Positions 6,001-13,162 are shown, numbered from the stretch's first letter. The stretch is DNA of 17,293 bases from an uncultured Oscillospiraceae bacterium (GCA_910587395.1 CAJULJ010000057.1:1-17293); one strand, 5' to 3'. The notes: generated by a model not told the origin, from the letters alone. Program-made: numbers and translations.

Positions 6001-6032
6001 TTTTCCGCAGACTTACACCGCGATTTTCCGCA
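6001..6032 (+). repeat. Short direct repeat ahead of the recombinase gene
   Basis: TTTTCCGCA occurs at 6001-6009 and again at 6024-6032, 23 bp apart, in the AT-rich stretch upstream of the recombinase promoter. It might be a regulatory or accessory recombination site. It does not resemble the TGCA-ended sites found downstream of the gene. Chance is possible. Confidence 0.3.
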
Positions 6033-6050
6033 CCATCAGGCGTTACGGAG

Positions 6051-6079
6051 TTGGCCGAAGGGGCTGGGTATGATATGAT
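6051..6079 (+). promoter_or_regulatory. SigA promoter of the serine recombinase gene
   Basis: TTGGCC (6051-6056) and TATGAT (6074-6079) are 17 bp apart. The start would fall near 6086. This matters for the gene start: in-frame TTG (6080) and GTG (6086) would lie at or before the 5' end of the message, leaving codons after the GGAAGGAGG at 6091-6099. Confidence 0.72.
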
Positions 6080-6109
6080 TTGGCAGTGCAGGAAGGAGGT
6101 GCGATAACC

Positions 6110-6718
6110 ATTTCAAATATTTATGGTTATATCCGTGTCAGCACCAGGGAGCAGAACGAGGACCGGCAGCTCATCGCGCTGCGGGAAATGGCGGTGCCGG
6201 AGGCAAATCTTTTTGTGGACAAGCAGTCCGGAAAGGATTTTCAGCGGCCGCAGTACAAGCGTCTGCTGCGGAAGCTGAAAAAAGATGATCTGCTCTACGT
6301 CAAGAGCATCGATCGTCTGGGGCGGAACTACGAAGAAATTTTGGAGCAGTGGCGGGTCCTGACCAAGGAGAAGGGCGTGGATATTGTGGTGCTGGATATG
6401 CCCCTGCTGGACACCCGGCGGGGCAAGGACCTGATGGGCGCTTTTCTCAGCGACATCGTGCTCCAGGTGCTGTCATTTGTGGCGGAGAACGAGCGCACCA
6501 ACATCCGTCAGCGGCAGGCGGAGGGCATCGCGGCGGCAAAAGCCAGAGGCGTCAGGTTCGGCAGACCGCCCGGCCCCCTGCCTGAGAACTACCGCAGTGC
6601 CTATCATCGGTGGAAGGCCGGAAAGATTACGGGCGCGGCGGCGGCAAAGGAGTGCGGGATGGCGCTGTCAACCTTTCGCTACCGGGCAAAAATTTTCGAG
6701 GGATCTAAGTCACCATAA
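6110..6718 (+). CDS. Small serine recombinase (resolvase/invertase family)
   Basis: The 202-residue enzyme belongs to the Tn3 resolvase/DNA invertase group, which cuts both strands at a central dinucleotide through a 5'-phosphoserine link. The catalytic domain begins SNIYGYIRVSTREQ with nucleophile Ser11 and Arg9, then IDRLGRN with Asp68, Arg69 and Arg72, matching gamma-delta resolvase spacing. A long helix holds VAENERTNIRQRQAEGIAAA, and GRP then leads to a C-terminal helix-turn-helix at about 165-197. The catalytic set is complete. The start is unusual: homologues begin M-x-x-IYGYIRVST, and that position here is ATT (6110), 10 nt after GGAGG; no ATG is available in frame. ATA at 6104 is only 4 nt from GGAGG. 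An upstream TTG at 6080 is in frame but near the predicted transcript start. It lies immediately upstream of an inverted-repeat promoter segment and is probably the enzyme that flips it. Confidence 0.88.
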   Translation: MSNIYGYIRVSTREQNEDRQLIALREMAVPEANLFVDKQSGKDFQRPQYKRLLRKLKKDDLLYVKSIDRLGRNYEEILEQWRVLTKEKGVDIVVLDMPLLDTRRGKDLMGAFLSDIVLQVLSFVAENERTNIRQRQAEGIAAAKARGVRFGRPPGPLPENYRSAYHRWKAGKITGAAAAKECGMALSTFRYRAKIFEGSKSP

Positions 6719-6731
6719 AGAGGAGAATTTT

Positions 6732-6755
6732 TGCAAAAATGTGTACTTATTTGCA
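6732..6755 (+). repeat. Left inversion site of the promoter segment
   Basis: This 24-bp imperfect dyad begins and ends with TGCA and contains AATGTGTAC (6738-6746). Its two halves match in 18 of 24 positions, counting both members of each pair, and the exact centre is the dinucleotide GT (6743-6744). That is the expected form of a small serine recombinase crossover site: two half-sites round a 2-bp core. Confidence 0.72.
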
Positions 6756-6859
6756 TCAAAAACCACACTTACAAGCTGATTCATAATATCATAAAAAAAG
6801 CCGTTTTTCAATACCTGATTGGAAATTTTATCTCGCTGAAACAGCGTTGCAGAAAGGTA
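6744..6859. other. Predicted 116-bp invertible promoter element
   Basis: The segment between the two central dinucleotides is AT-rich and carries one strong promoter on the minus strand. Over 25 bp the flanking sites match at 19 positions in inverted orientation, with identical 9-bp cores. After inversion the promoter would read right, with its -10 near 6815-6820 and a leader of about 80 nt to the ATG at 6908. In the sequenced orientation it points away from that operon, so this is the OFF form. Confidence 0.68.
6783..6811 (-). promoter_or_regulatory. SigA promoter inside the invertible segment, now facing left
   Basis: The minus strand has TTGAAA (plus 6806-6811), 17 bp, TATTAT (plus 6783-6788). 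The transcript would start near 6776, leave through the left site and run antisense to the recombinase gene. No gene on the minus strand is positioned to use it, which supports its being a flipped promoter of the downstream operon. Confidence 0.75.
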
Positions 6860-6871
6860 CACATTCCTGCC
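6848..6871 (-). repeat. Right inversion site of the promoter segment
   Basis: This is the inverted partner of the left site. Read on the minus strand it starts GGCA, contains AATGTGTAC (plus 6857-6865), has GT at its exact centre (plus AC at 6859-6860) and ends TGCA. Because the core is the same and the sites are inverted, recombination between them would invert the DNA rather than delete it. It ends 36 bp before the ATG at 6908. Confidence 0.7.
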
Positions 6872-6907
6872 ACCTCTCAATGAGCGCGGCAGTATGGAGG
6901 CCTTCAA

Positions 6908-8422
6908 ATGCAGCGCAACGTGTTGAGTTATCTAAACAATATTGTGACAAAAAAACCAGATAAGACCGCTTTTTCCGACGGTGAGCGCTCCCTGACCTTC
7001 CGGGAAGTGTACCGGCAGAGCCGGGGGGTGGGGACCTGTCTCCATCAGCAAGGCGTCTATAAGCGGCCTGTGGCGGTTTTCATGAAAAAGTCCCCCCTGG
7101 AGATCGCCGCCTTTTTCGGCGCGGTAACCGCGGGGTGCTTTTACGTTCCCCTGGATGTGGAAATGCCCAGCGGCAGAATCCAGCTGATTCTGGACAATGT
7201 CCGCGCGCCCATCGTGATCTGCGACCGGGACACGGCGGACGCCGCCCGGTCCTTTGATTTGAAGGGGGGCAGAATCCTCCTCTATGAGGACATTGCCCAG
7301 ACCGAGGCAGATGACGGCGTGCTGGACGCCATCTACCGCCGGGCCATCGACACCGACCCCATCTACATTGTGTTTACCTCCGGCTCCACCGGCATCCCCA
7401 AAGGGGTGGCCGCCTGCCACCGCTCGGTAATCGACTACGTGGAGCAGCTGTCCGAGGCCCTGGGCTTTGATGAGAACACCGTGTTCGGCAACCAGTCCCC
7501 CCTCTACTTCGACGCCTGCCTGAAAGAGCTCTATCCCACCCTGAAATTCGGCGCCACGACTTATCTAATCCCCAAAGGCCTGTTCTCCATGCCCGCCGCC
7601 CTGGTGAACTATCTGAACGAGCACAGAATCAACACCATCTGTTGGGTGGTGTCCGCGCTGACCATGGTCAGCGCCCTGGGCGCCTTCGACGTGGCAAAGC
7701 CCCGATACCTCCGAACCGTGGCCTTCGGCAGCGAGGTGTTCCCGCCCAAGCAGTTGCGGCTCTGGCGGGCGGCCCTGCCCCAAACCGCCTTCACCAACCT
7801 GTACGGCCCCACCGAGGGGACGGGCATGTGCTGCTTCTACCGGGTGGAGCGGGATTTTGCCGACGGGGAGGTCATCCCCATCGGGCGGCCCTTCCCCAAC
7901 CGGGAGGTGCTTCTCCTCACCCCCGAGGGAACCCTGGTCAAGCCGGGTGAGGAGGGTGAGATCTGCATCCGGGGCACCGCCCTGACCCTGGGCTATTACA
8001 ACGACCCGGAGCGCACCGCCCAGGTTTTCGTCCAAAACCCGCTGAACACCGCCTACCCGGAACTGATCTACAAGACCGGCGACATCGGCCGGTACGACCA
8101 GAACGGGGACCTGATCTTTGTCTCCCGCCGGGATTACCAGATCAAGCATATGGGCCACCGCATCGAGCTGGGGGAGATTGAGGTCAACGCCGCCATGCTC
8201 CCCGGCGTGGGGCTGACCGCCTGCATTTACGACGGGGAGAAGAAAAAGCTGGTCCTGTACTATGTGGGCGAGCTGGACAGGGGCGAGCTGACGGCCCGGC
8301 TCAAGCCCAGGCTGCCCCGCTACATGTTCCCCAACCGGATCATCCGGCTGGAGCAGATGCCCCTGACCCCCAATGGGAAGATCAACCGGAATGCCCTGAA
8401 GGAATGTTACAAAAACAGCTGA
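6908..8422 (+). CDS. Amino-acid adenylation enzyme, DltA-like carrier-protein ligase
   Basis: The 504-residue enzyme is a stand-alone adenylation domain that should activate a small amino or carboxylic acid with ATP and load it on the carrier protein encoded next. The P-loop-like motif YIVFTSGSTGIPKGV is at about 153-167, the acid-pocket region LYFDACLKELYP at about 200-211, NLYGPTEG at 297-304, YKTGD then RRDYQIKHMGHRIELGEIE near residues 395-425, and the C-terminal lysine motif LTPNGKINRNAL with Lys491. Length and gene order match DltA, D-alanine:carrier ligase. However, the position of the Cys that DltA uses to select D-alanine (FCGEV) is Gly274 here (FGSEV), so the substrate is uncertain. 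The ATG has GGAGG 7 nt upstream. It is the first gene of a five-gene operon behind the invertible segment. Confidence 0.9.
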   Translation: MQRNVLSYLNNIVTKKPDKTAFSDGERSLTFREVYRQSRGVGTCLHQQGVYKRPVAVFMKKSPLEIAAFFGAVTAGCFYVPLDVEMPSGRIQLILDNVRAPIVICDRDTADAARSFDLKGGRILLYEDIAQTEADDGVLDAIYRRAIDTDPIYIVFTSGSTGIPKGVAACHRSVIDYVEQLSEALGFDENTVFGNQSPLYFDACLKELYPTLKFGATTYLIPKGLFSMPAALVNYLNEHRINTICWVVSALTMVSALGAFDVAKPRYLRTVAFGSEVFPPKQLRLWRAALPQTAFTNLYGPTEGTGMCCFYRVERDFADGEVIPIGRPFPNREVLLLTPEGTLVKPGEEGEICIRGTALTLGYYNDPERTAQVFVQNPLNTAYPELIYKTGDIGRYDQNGDLIFVSRRDYQIKHMGHRIELGEIEVNAAMLPGVGLTACIYDGEKKKLVLYYVGELDRGELTARLKPRLPRYMFPNRIIRLEQMPLTPNGKINRNALKECYKNS

Positions 8423-8437
8423 AAGAGGATGGAACAC

Positions 8438-8668
8438 ATGGAAGAACTGCTGGAAATCTTGACCGACCTGCACCCCGATGTGGACTTTGAGACGGAGGAG
8501 GACCTGATCGACCGGAAAATCCTGGACTCTCTGGACATCGTCAGCATCATTTCAGAGGTCAGCGGCGTCTTTGGCGTCACCATCACCGCCAAGGACATCA
8601 CACCGGAACATTTCAACTCCGCCCAGGCCCTGTACGGCCTGATCCAGCGGCTGTCGGACGAGGGCTGA
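8438..8668 (+). CDS. DltC-like carrier protein
   Basis: The 76-residue acidic protein carries the acyl group as a thioester on a phosphopantetheine arm. The attachment motif ILDSLDIVSII places the Ser at residue 31, with the usual helix 2 after it and a short C-terminal helix (AQALYGLIQRL). MEELLEILTDLHPDVDFE at the start is close to DltC proteins. An ATG at 8429 is in frame but abuts the AGAGG, whereas the ATG at 8438 lies 9 nt after it and gives the family-typical start. It begins 15 bp after the adenylation gene and 31 bp before the MBOAT gene, so it is the shuttle between the two enzymes. No phosphopantetheinyl transferase gene is in the window. Confidence 0.9.
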   Translation: MEELLEILTDLHPDVDFETEEDLIDRKILDSLDIVSIISEVSGVFGVTITAKDITPEHFNSAQALYGLIQRLSDEG

Positions 8669-8699
8669 GCTCCCGCAGCCTGCTTTGAGGGGTGACATT

Positions 8700-10292
8700 A
8701 TGCTTTTCACTTCCTATGAGTTTCTGGGCTTCGCGGCGGCGGTGCTCCTGCTCTATTACCTGCTGCCCGGGCGCTTTCAGTGGCCGCTGCTGCTGGCGGC
8801 CAGCTGTCTGTTCTACTGCTTCGCCGGGCCGGACAACCTGATCTACATCGTGACCACCGCGCTGACCACCTGGTTTTCCGCCCGCCGGATCGCCCGCTGC
8901 GCCCGGCGGCAGAAGGAATACCTGACACGGCATAAGGACGATTTGTCCAGGGAGGAAAAACGGGCCTATCGGGAAAAGCAGAAAAAGATCCGCTTCCGCT
9001 GGGCTCTGGCCTGCGTTTTGCTGAATATCGGCATCCTGGCGGTGGTGAAATACACCAATTTCGTCATCTCCAATGTGAACGGGGTGATGGCCGCCTTCGG
9101 CAGGGAGGGGCGGCTGTCCTTCCTGGACCTGGCCCTGCCCATGGGCATCTCCTTTTACACCTTTCAGGCGGTGGGCTATCTCATCGACGTGTACCGGGGC
9201 GCCGTGGAGGCGGAGGAGAACCCATTCAAGCTCAGCCTTTTTCTCTCCTTCTTCCCTCAGCTGGTCCAGGGGCCCATCAACCGCTTCGCAGACCTGCGTC
9301 AGACCCTGTTCTCCCGTCACCCCTTTGATTGGGGCAAGGTGAGCCGGGGGCTCCAGCGGGTGCTGTGGGGGTACTTCAAAAAGCTGGTCATCGCCGACCG
9401 CATCCTCACCGCCGTCAACGCCCTCATCGGGGACACGGCTGCCTATACTGGAGCCTATGTGCTGGCGGGGATGCTGTTCTACGCCCTGGAGCTGTACGCC
9501 GACTTCACCGGCGGCATCGACATCACCATCGGCATGGCCGAGGCCATGGGCATCACCCTGGCGGAAAACTTCCGCCGGCCCTATTTCTCCAAATCCATCA
9601 AGGAATACTGGCGGCGCTGGCATATGACCATGGGCAGCTGGTTCACCGATTACATCTTCTACCCCGTATCCGTGTGCAAGCCCATGCTGAAGCTGTCCAG
9701 GTTCGGCCGGGCCCACCTGGGCAATGCGGTGGGTAAGCGTCTGCCCGTCTACCTGTCCACCTTCATCGTGTGGCTGGCCACCGGCGTCTGGCACGGGGCC
9801 AGCTGGAACTTTATCGCCTGGGGCCTTGGCAACTGGGTGGTCATCATGGTCTCTCAGGAGCTGGACCCCCTCTACGCCCGGTTCCACCGGCGGTTCAAGG
9901 TCCAGGGAAAGCTCCCTTTCCGGCTGTTCCAAGTGGTCCGGACCGTGCTGCTTATGAGCTGCCTGCGCATGTTCGACTGCTATCGGGACGTGCCGCTGAC
10001 CTTCCGGATGTTCGCCTCCCTGCTCACCGCCCGGAACTGGCATGTGCTCTGGGACGGCTCCCTGCTGGCCCTGGGCCTCACCTGGGCGGATTACTGGGTG
10101 CTGGGCGCCGGGACAGTCCTGCTGGTATGCGTCAGCCTGGTTCAGCGAAAGGGAAGCATCCGCAACCGGCTGCGGGCCGCCCCCTGCCCCGCCCGGGCGG
10201 CGGTGTGGCTGGGGCTGTTCCTGTGCGTGCTGGTCATGGGAGCTTATGGAGTGGGCTATGACGCCAGCCAGTTCATCTACAATCAGTTTTGA
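8700..10292 (+). CDS. MBOAT-family O-acyltransferase (AlgI/DltB-like)
   Basis: This 530-residue multi-pass membrane protein should pass the acyl group from the carrier protein in the cytoplasm to an acceptor outside. It has about eleven to twelve hydrophobic segments and the AlgI/DltB landmarks: FTSYEFLGF start, LPMGISFYTFQAVGYLIDVY, FFPQLVQGPI, YADFTGGIDITIGMAEAMGI, a KEYWRRWHMTMGSWF segment with His308, and TGVWHGASWNF with the invariant catalytic His365. The ATG at 8700 follows GAGGGGTG; an in-frame TTG at 8685 would overlap that site. It lies 19 bp before the SGNH gene. It is longer than DltB and nearer to AlgI in size, so the acceptor need not be teichoic acid; an exopolysaccharide or other glycan is possible. 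Confidence 0.93.
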   Translation: MLFTSYEFLGFAAAVLLLYYLLPGRFQWPLLLAASCLFYCFAGPDNLIYIVTTALTTWFSARRIARCARRQKEYLTRHKDDLSREEKRAYREKQKKIRFRWALACVLLNIGILAVVKYTNFVISNVNGVMAAFGREGRLSFLDLALPMGISFYTFQAVGYLIDVYRGAVEAEENPFKLSLFLSFFPQLVQGPINRFADLRQTLFSRHPFDWGKVSRGLQRVLWGYFKKLVIADRILTAVNALIGDTAAYTGAYVLAGMLFYALELYADFTGGIDITIGMAEAMGITLAENFRRPYFSKSIKEYWRRWHMTMGSWFTDYIFYPVSVCKPMLKLSRFGRAHLGNAVGKRLPVYLSTFIVWLATGVWHGASWNFIAWGLGNWVVIMVSQELDPLYARFHRRFKVQGKLPFRLFQVVRTVLLMSCLRMFDCYRDVPLTFRMFASLLTARNWHVLWDGSLLALGLTWADYWVLGAGTVLLVCVSLVQRKGSIRNRLRAAPCPARAAVWLGLFLCVLVMGAYGVGYDASQFIYNQF

Positions 10293-10311
10293 GGCGGCGG
10301 AGGAGATAGAG

Positions 10312-12453
10312 ATGATAAAACAGACCAAAATCCGTTCCCGTGGGTTGACTGCCGGCCTGCCCGGAAAGGAAAAAGCACCGGCGCTTCGCACGCCGGCCGT
10401 CGGCATGACCGTGGTGAAAAAACGGTCTGTGGTCTGCGGGGCCGTCACATGCCTTGTGCTGGTGCTGTCCCTGTACCTGCTGCAGCGGCTGCTGGTGCCC
10501 AAATATGCGTCCGGCGTGGTGGAAGGGGCGCTGATCGCCGAATACTACCAGGAGGAGAAGGACCATGATGTGATCTTCATTGGAGACTGTGAGGTCTACG
10601 AGAACTTCTCCCCTGCGGCGCTGTGGGAGGGCTTCGGCATCAACAGCTATATCCGGGGCAGCCCTCAGCAGCTGATCTGGCAGTCTTACTATCTGCTGGA
10701 GGACACCCTGCGGTATGAGACGCCGGACGCGGTGATTTTCAACGTGCTGTCCATGCAGTACGACCAGCCCCAGAGCGAAGCCTACAACCGCATGACGTTG
10801 GAGGGAATGCGGTGGTCCCCTTCCAAGGTGAAGTCCATTCAAGCCTCCATGACGGAGGGCGAGGAGTTTTTGGACTACGTGTTCCCCCTGCTGCGCTACC
10901 ACTCCCGGTGGAGCGAGCTGACGCGGGAGGACCTGGATTACATGTTCCGCACCGAAACCGTGTCCCACAACGGCTACTATATGCGGGTGGACGTGAAGCC
11001 CGCGGAAAACGTGCCCCCCGGCAGGCCCCTGCCGGACTATCGCTTTGGAGACAACGCCTGGACCTATCTGGACAAAATCACCCAATTGTGCCGGGACCGG
11101 GGTATCCGTCTGATTCTGGTGAAGGCCCCCAGCCTGTACCCCTGCTGGTACGATGAGTGGGAGGAGCAGATCGATGAATACGCGGCCCGGAACGACCTGT
11201 TATACCTCAACTTTCTGGAGCTGATCGACGAGACGGGGCTGGACTTCCGGCGGGACACCTACGACGGCGGGCTGCACCTGAATTTGTCCGGGGCGGAAAA
11301 GGTCACCGCCTACCTGGGTCAGGTGCTGCGGGACCAGGCGGGCCTGCCTGACCGTCGGGGAGAAGCGCACCTGTCCGCCCTCTGGCAGGAAAAGCTGGAT
11401 GCCTACCGCGCGGAGATCCACCGACAGATCGAGGAGTATGGCGTGGACACCGAGCCCCCCGTGATCACCGGAGCCCAGGCGCTGACGGTGGAGGCGGGCC
11501 AGCCGGTGTCCTACCGCAGCGGGATAACGGTGACGGATAACGTCGATGCGTCGGTTTCCTTGCAGGTGGACGCCAGCCAGGTGGACCTGACCCGGCCGGG
11601 GCAGTATCCGGTGGTCTACTCCGCCATAGACGCCCAGGGGAACCAGGCCACTGTCACCATCACTGTCACCGTCACCGTGCCGGAGCCGCCGCCGGAGGAG
11701 ACGGCTCCGCCGGTGCCGTCCCAAACCGGAGCGGAGCCCCAGATCGGAACTGAGGCCCGGGCCTACGAGCTGGCCGACGGCATTTTGGCAGGCATCGTCT
11801 CCTCCGGCATGACCCAGACCCAGAAGGCGGAGGCCATCTTCCGATATGTAAACTCCCACATCACCTACGTGGGCAGTTCGGACAAGTCCAACTGGGCGGC
11901 GGAGGCCTGTAACGGCTTTACCTGGGGCCGGGGGGACTGTTTCACCTACTTTGCCTGCTCCAAGGCCCTGCTGACCCGGGCGGGCATCCCCAACGTGGAT
12001 TTACAGCGGACAGGGGGCCAGTCCCGGCACTATTGGCAGCTGGTGAATGTGGGGAGCGGCTACCTCCATTTTGATGCCTGTCCCCATCCCACCGGCCACC
12101 CCCTGCGCTGCTTCCTGTTGACGGAGGCCGATGTCCGGGCCTACAGCGCCTCCATCACCAATCCCTATTACCGGAATTATTACGTGTACGACTACGACGC
12201 CTGCCCCGTCGCCGCGGCAGGCGCCCCGGCCGTGGCGACGCAGGAACCCTCCCTGCCTGTGGAGGAGCCGCCCATGACAGAACCCCCCGCGCAGAGCCAT
12301 TTCCCCTTTGAGGATGTCCCGGCGGATGCCGGAACGCCGGCGGAACCCCCGTTCCCTGAGGAAAACACCTTTCACGAGGAGTTCTCCCCGCCCCAAGAGG
12401 ACCCTGGGCAGACAGGCACTCAAGACGAGAGCGGCGCAAATCTGATGACATGA
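10312..12453 (+). CDS. SGNH-like, Ig-like and transglutaminase-like fusion protein
   Basis: The 713-residue protein is anchored by one N-terminal membrane segment at about 39-59 and faces outward. Residues 85-335 form an SGNH-type domain like DltD/AlgJ: block I is VIFIGDCEVYENFSP, with Cys93 at the usual Ser position; SYIRGSPQQL and FNVLSMQYDQPQSEAYNRM follow; and YDGGLHLNLSG supplies Asp318 and His322. Residues 382-458 look like a bacterial Ig-like (DUF5011-type) domain. Residues 480-590 look like a transglutaminase/papain-type domain with Cys543 in GRGDCFTYF, His573 in SRHYWQLV and Asp588 in LHFDACP. The last 100 residues are Pro/Glu-rich and probably disordered. The ATG at 10312 follows GGAGGAGA; the open frame extends 90 codons upstream but overlaps the MBOAT gene. 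It is the likely final acyl-placing partner of the operon. The transglutaminase substrate is unknown. Confidence 0.88.
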   Translation: MIKQTKIRSRGLTAGLPGKEKAPALRTPAVGMTVVKKRSVVCGAVTCLVLVLSLYLLQRLLVPKYASGVVEGALIAEYYQEEKDHDVIFIGDCEVYENFSPAALWEGFGINSYIRGSPQQLIWQSYYLLEDTLRYETPDAVIFNVLSMQYDQPQSEAYNRMTLEGMRWSPSKVKSIQASMTEGEEFLDYVFPLLRYHSRWSELTREDLDYMFRTETVSHNGYYMRVDVKPAENVPPGRPLPDYRFGDNAWTYLDKITQLCRDRGIRLILVKAPSLYPCWYDEWEEQIDEYAARNDLLYLNFLELIDETGLDFRRDTYDGGLHLNLSGAEKVTAYLGQVLRDQAGLPDRRGEAHLSALWQEKLDAYRAEIHRQIEEYGVDTEPPVITGAQALTVEAGQPVSYRSGITVTDNVDASVSLQVDASQVDLTRPGQYPVVYSAIDAQGNQATVTITVTVTVPEPPPEETAPPVPSQTGAEPQIGTEARAYELADGILAGIVSSGMTQTQKAEAIFRYVNSHITYVGSSDKSNWAAEACNGFTWGRGDCFTYFACSKALLTRAGIPNVDLQRTGGQSRHYWQLVNVGSGYLHFDACPHPTGHPLRCFLLTEADVRAYSASITNPYYRNYYVYDYDACPVAAAGAPAVATQEPSLPVEEPPMTEPPAQSHFPFEDVPADAGTPAEPPFPEENTFHEEFSPPQEDPGQTGTQDESGANLMT

Positions 12454-12464
12454 GAGGAACATAA

Positions 12465-13004
12465 ATGATGAAACGGTCCATATTCAACGCCCTGCTGGCA
12501 CTGGGGCTGGCCGCAGCGCTGGCCGCCTGCTCAAGCCCCGCTCAGGAAGAGACCCAGCCCACACAAACCAGAGATTTGCCGGACAGCAGCCAGACCGTCC
12601 AAGCGGCGGACAGCGGCTATGTATTCACCGCCCCCAACGGCGTTACCGTGGCCATCGACGACGACATGGCCCAGGTACTGGAGGCGCTGGGCGAGCCCCG
12701 GAGCTATTTTGAGGCCGCCTCCTGTGCCTTCGAGGGGCTGGACAAAACCTATACCTATTCCGGCTTCACCATCATCACCCGGCCGGAGGAGGCGGACCTG
12801 GTCACCTCCATCCTTCTGACCGACGACAGCGCCGCCACGCCGGAGGGCGTCTACATCGGCAGCCCGGCGGAGGATGTCGCCGCCGTCTACGGAGAACCGG
12901 ACCGGCGGACGGACACCCTGCTCAGCTACACCAAGGGCGGCACCACCCTGAATTTCATTCTGAGCGACGGCGCCGTCCTCTCCATTGAGTATCTTCAGGC
13001 TTGA
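12465..13004 (+). CDS. Lipoprotein, last gene of the Dlt-like operon
   Basis: The 179-residue protein has a lipoprotein signal: MKR, a hydrophobic run and the lipobox LAAC with Cys22, so it should be tethered to the outer face of the membrane. After a Ser/Thr/Gln/Pro linker come two similar halves, one around LGEPRSYF at residues 75-82 and one around YGEPDRRT at 142-149, each followed by beta-strand-like stretches (TYTYSGFTIIT and TTLNFIL). This pattern resembles a duplicated BamE/SmpA-type fold, though the match is weak. The start could be either ATG at 12465 or 12468, 6 or 9 nt after GAGAGGA. It begins 11 bp after the fusion gene and precedes the operon terminator. A scaffold or substrate-binding role is possible; function is unknown. 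Confidence 0.85.
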   Translation: MMKRSIFNALLALGLAAALAACSSPAQEETQPTQTRDLPDSSQTVQAADSGYVFTAPNGVTVAIDDDMAQVLEALGEPRSYFEAASCAFEGLDKTYTYSGFTIITRPEEADLVTSILLTDDSAATPEGVYIGSPAEDVAAVYGEPDRRTDTLLSYTKGGTTLNFILSDGAVLSIEYLQA

Positions 13005-13082
13005 AACAGCCCATGAGACGCAGGCAAAACGAAGCTTATTCTGCTGCCGGAGAATTGGGCGCAAAACATGGAATATTGTCTC

Positions 13083-13119
13083 AACGGCCAGCCGGTCCCC
13101 TCCGGCTGGCCGTTTTTTT
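13083..13119 (+). terminator. Rho-independent terminator of the Dlt-like operon
   Basis: A 13-bp stem (AACGGCCAGCCGG at 13083-13095 with CCGGCTGGCCGTT at 13102-13114) and a 6-nt loop run into seven T residues. It is one of the strongest terminators in the window and isolates the operon from the MATE gene. Confidence 0.95.
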
Positions 13120-13153
13120 GTGAGAAAACACGGTATCCATGGAGAAAACAGCG

Positions 13154-13162
13154 TGCTACAAT
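13154..13162 (+). promoter_or_regulatory. Extended -10 promoter for the MATE gene
   Basis: TGCTACAAT at 13154-13162 is a TGn-extended -10. No good -35 lies at 16-18 bp upstream (TATCCA at 13134-13139). The leader to the ATG at 13237 would be about 68 nt. Confidence 0.5.

Noticed and set aside
10042..10311. A 90-residue N-terminal extension of the SGNH fusion protein
   Set aside because: It overlaps the MBOAT gene in another frame and has no ribosome site; the ATG at 10312 has one.
8613..10502. Open frame of 629 codons on the minus strand
   Set aside because: It lies wholly opposite the MBOAT gene and the start of the fusion gene, is rich in Pro, Gly, Gln and His without domains, and is a GC-skew shadow.
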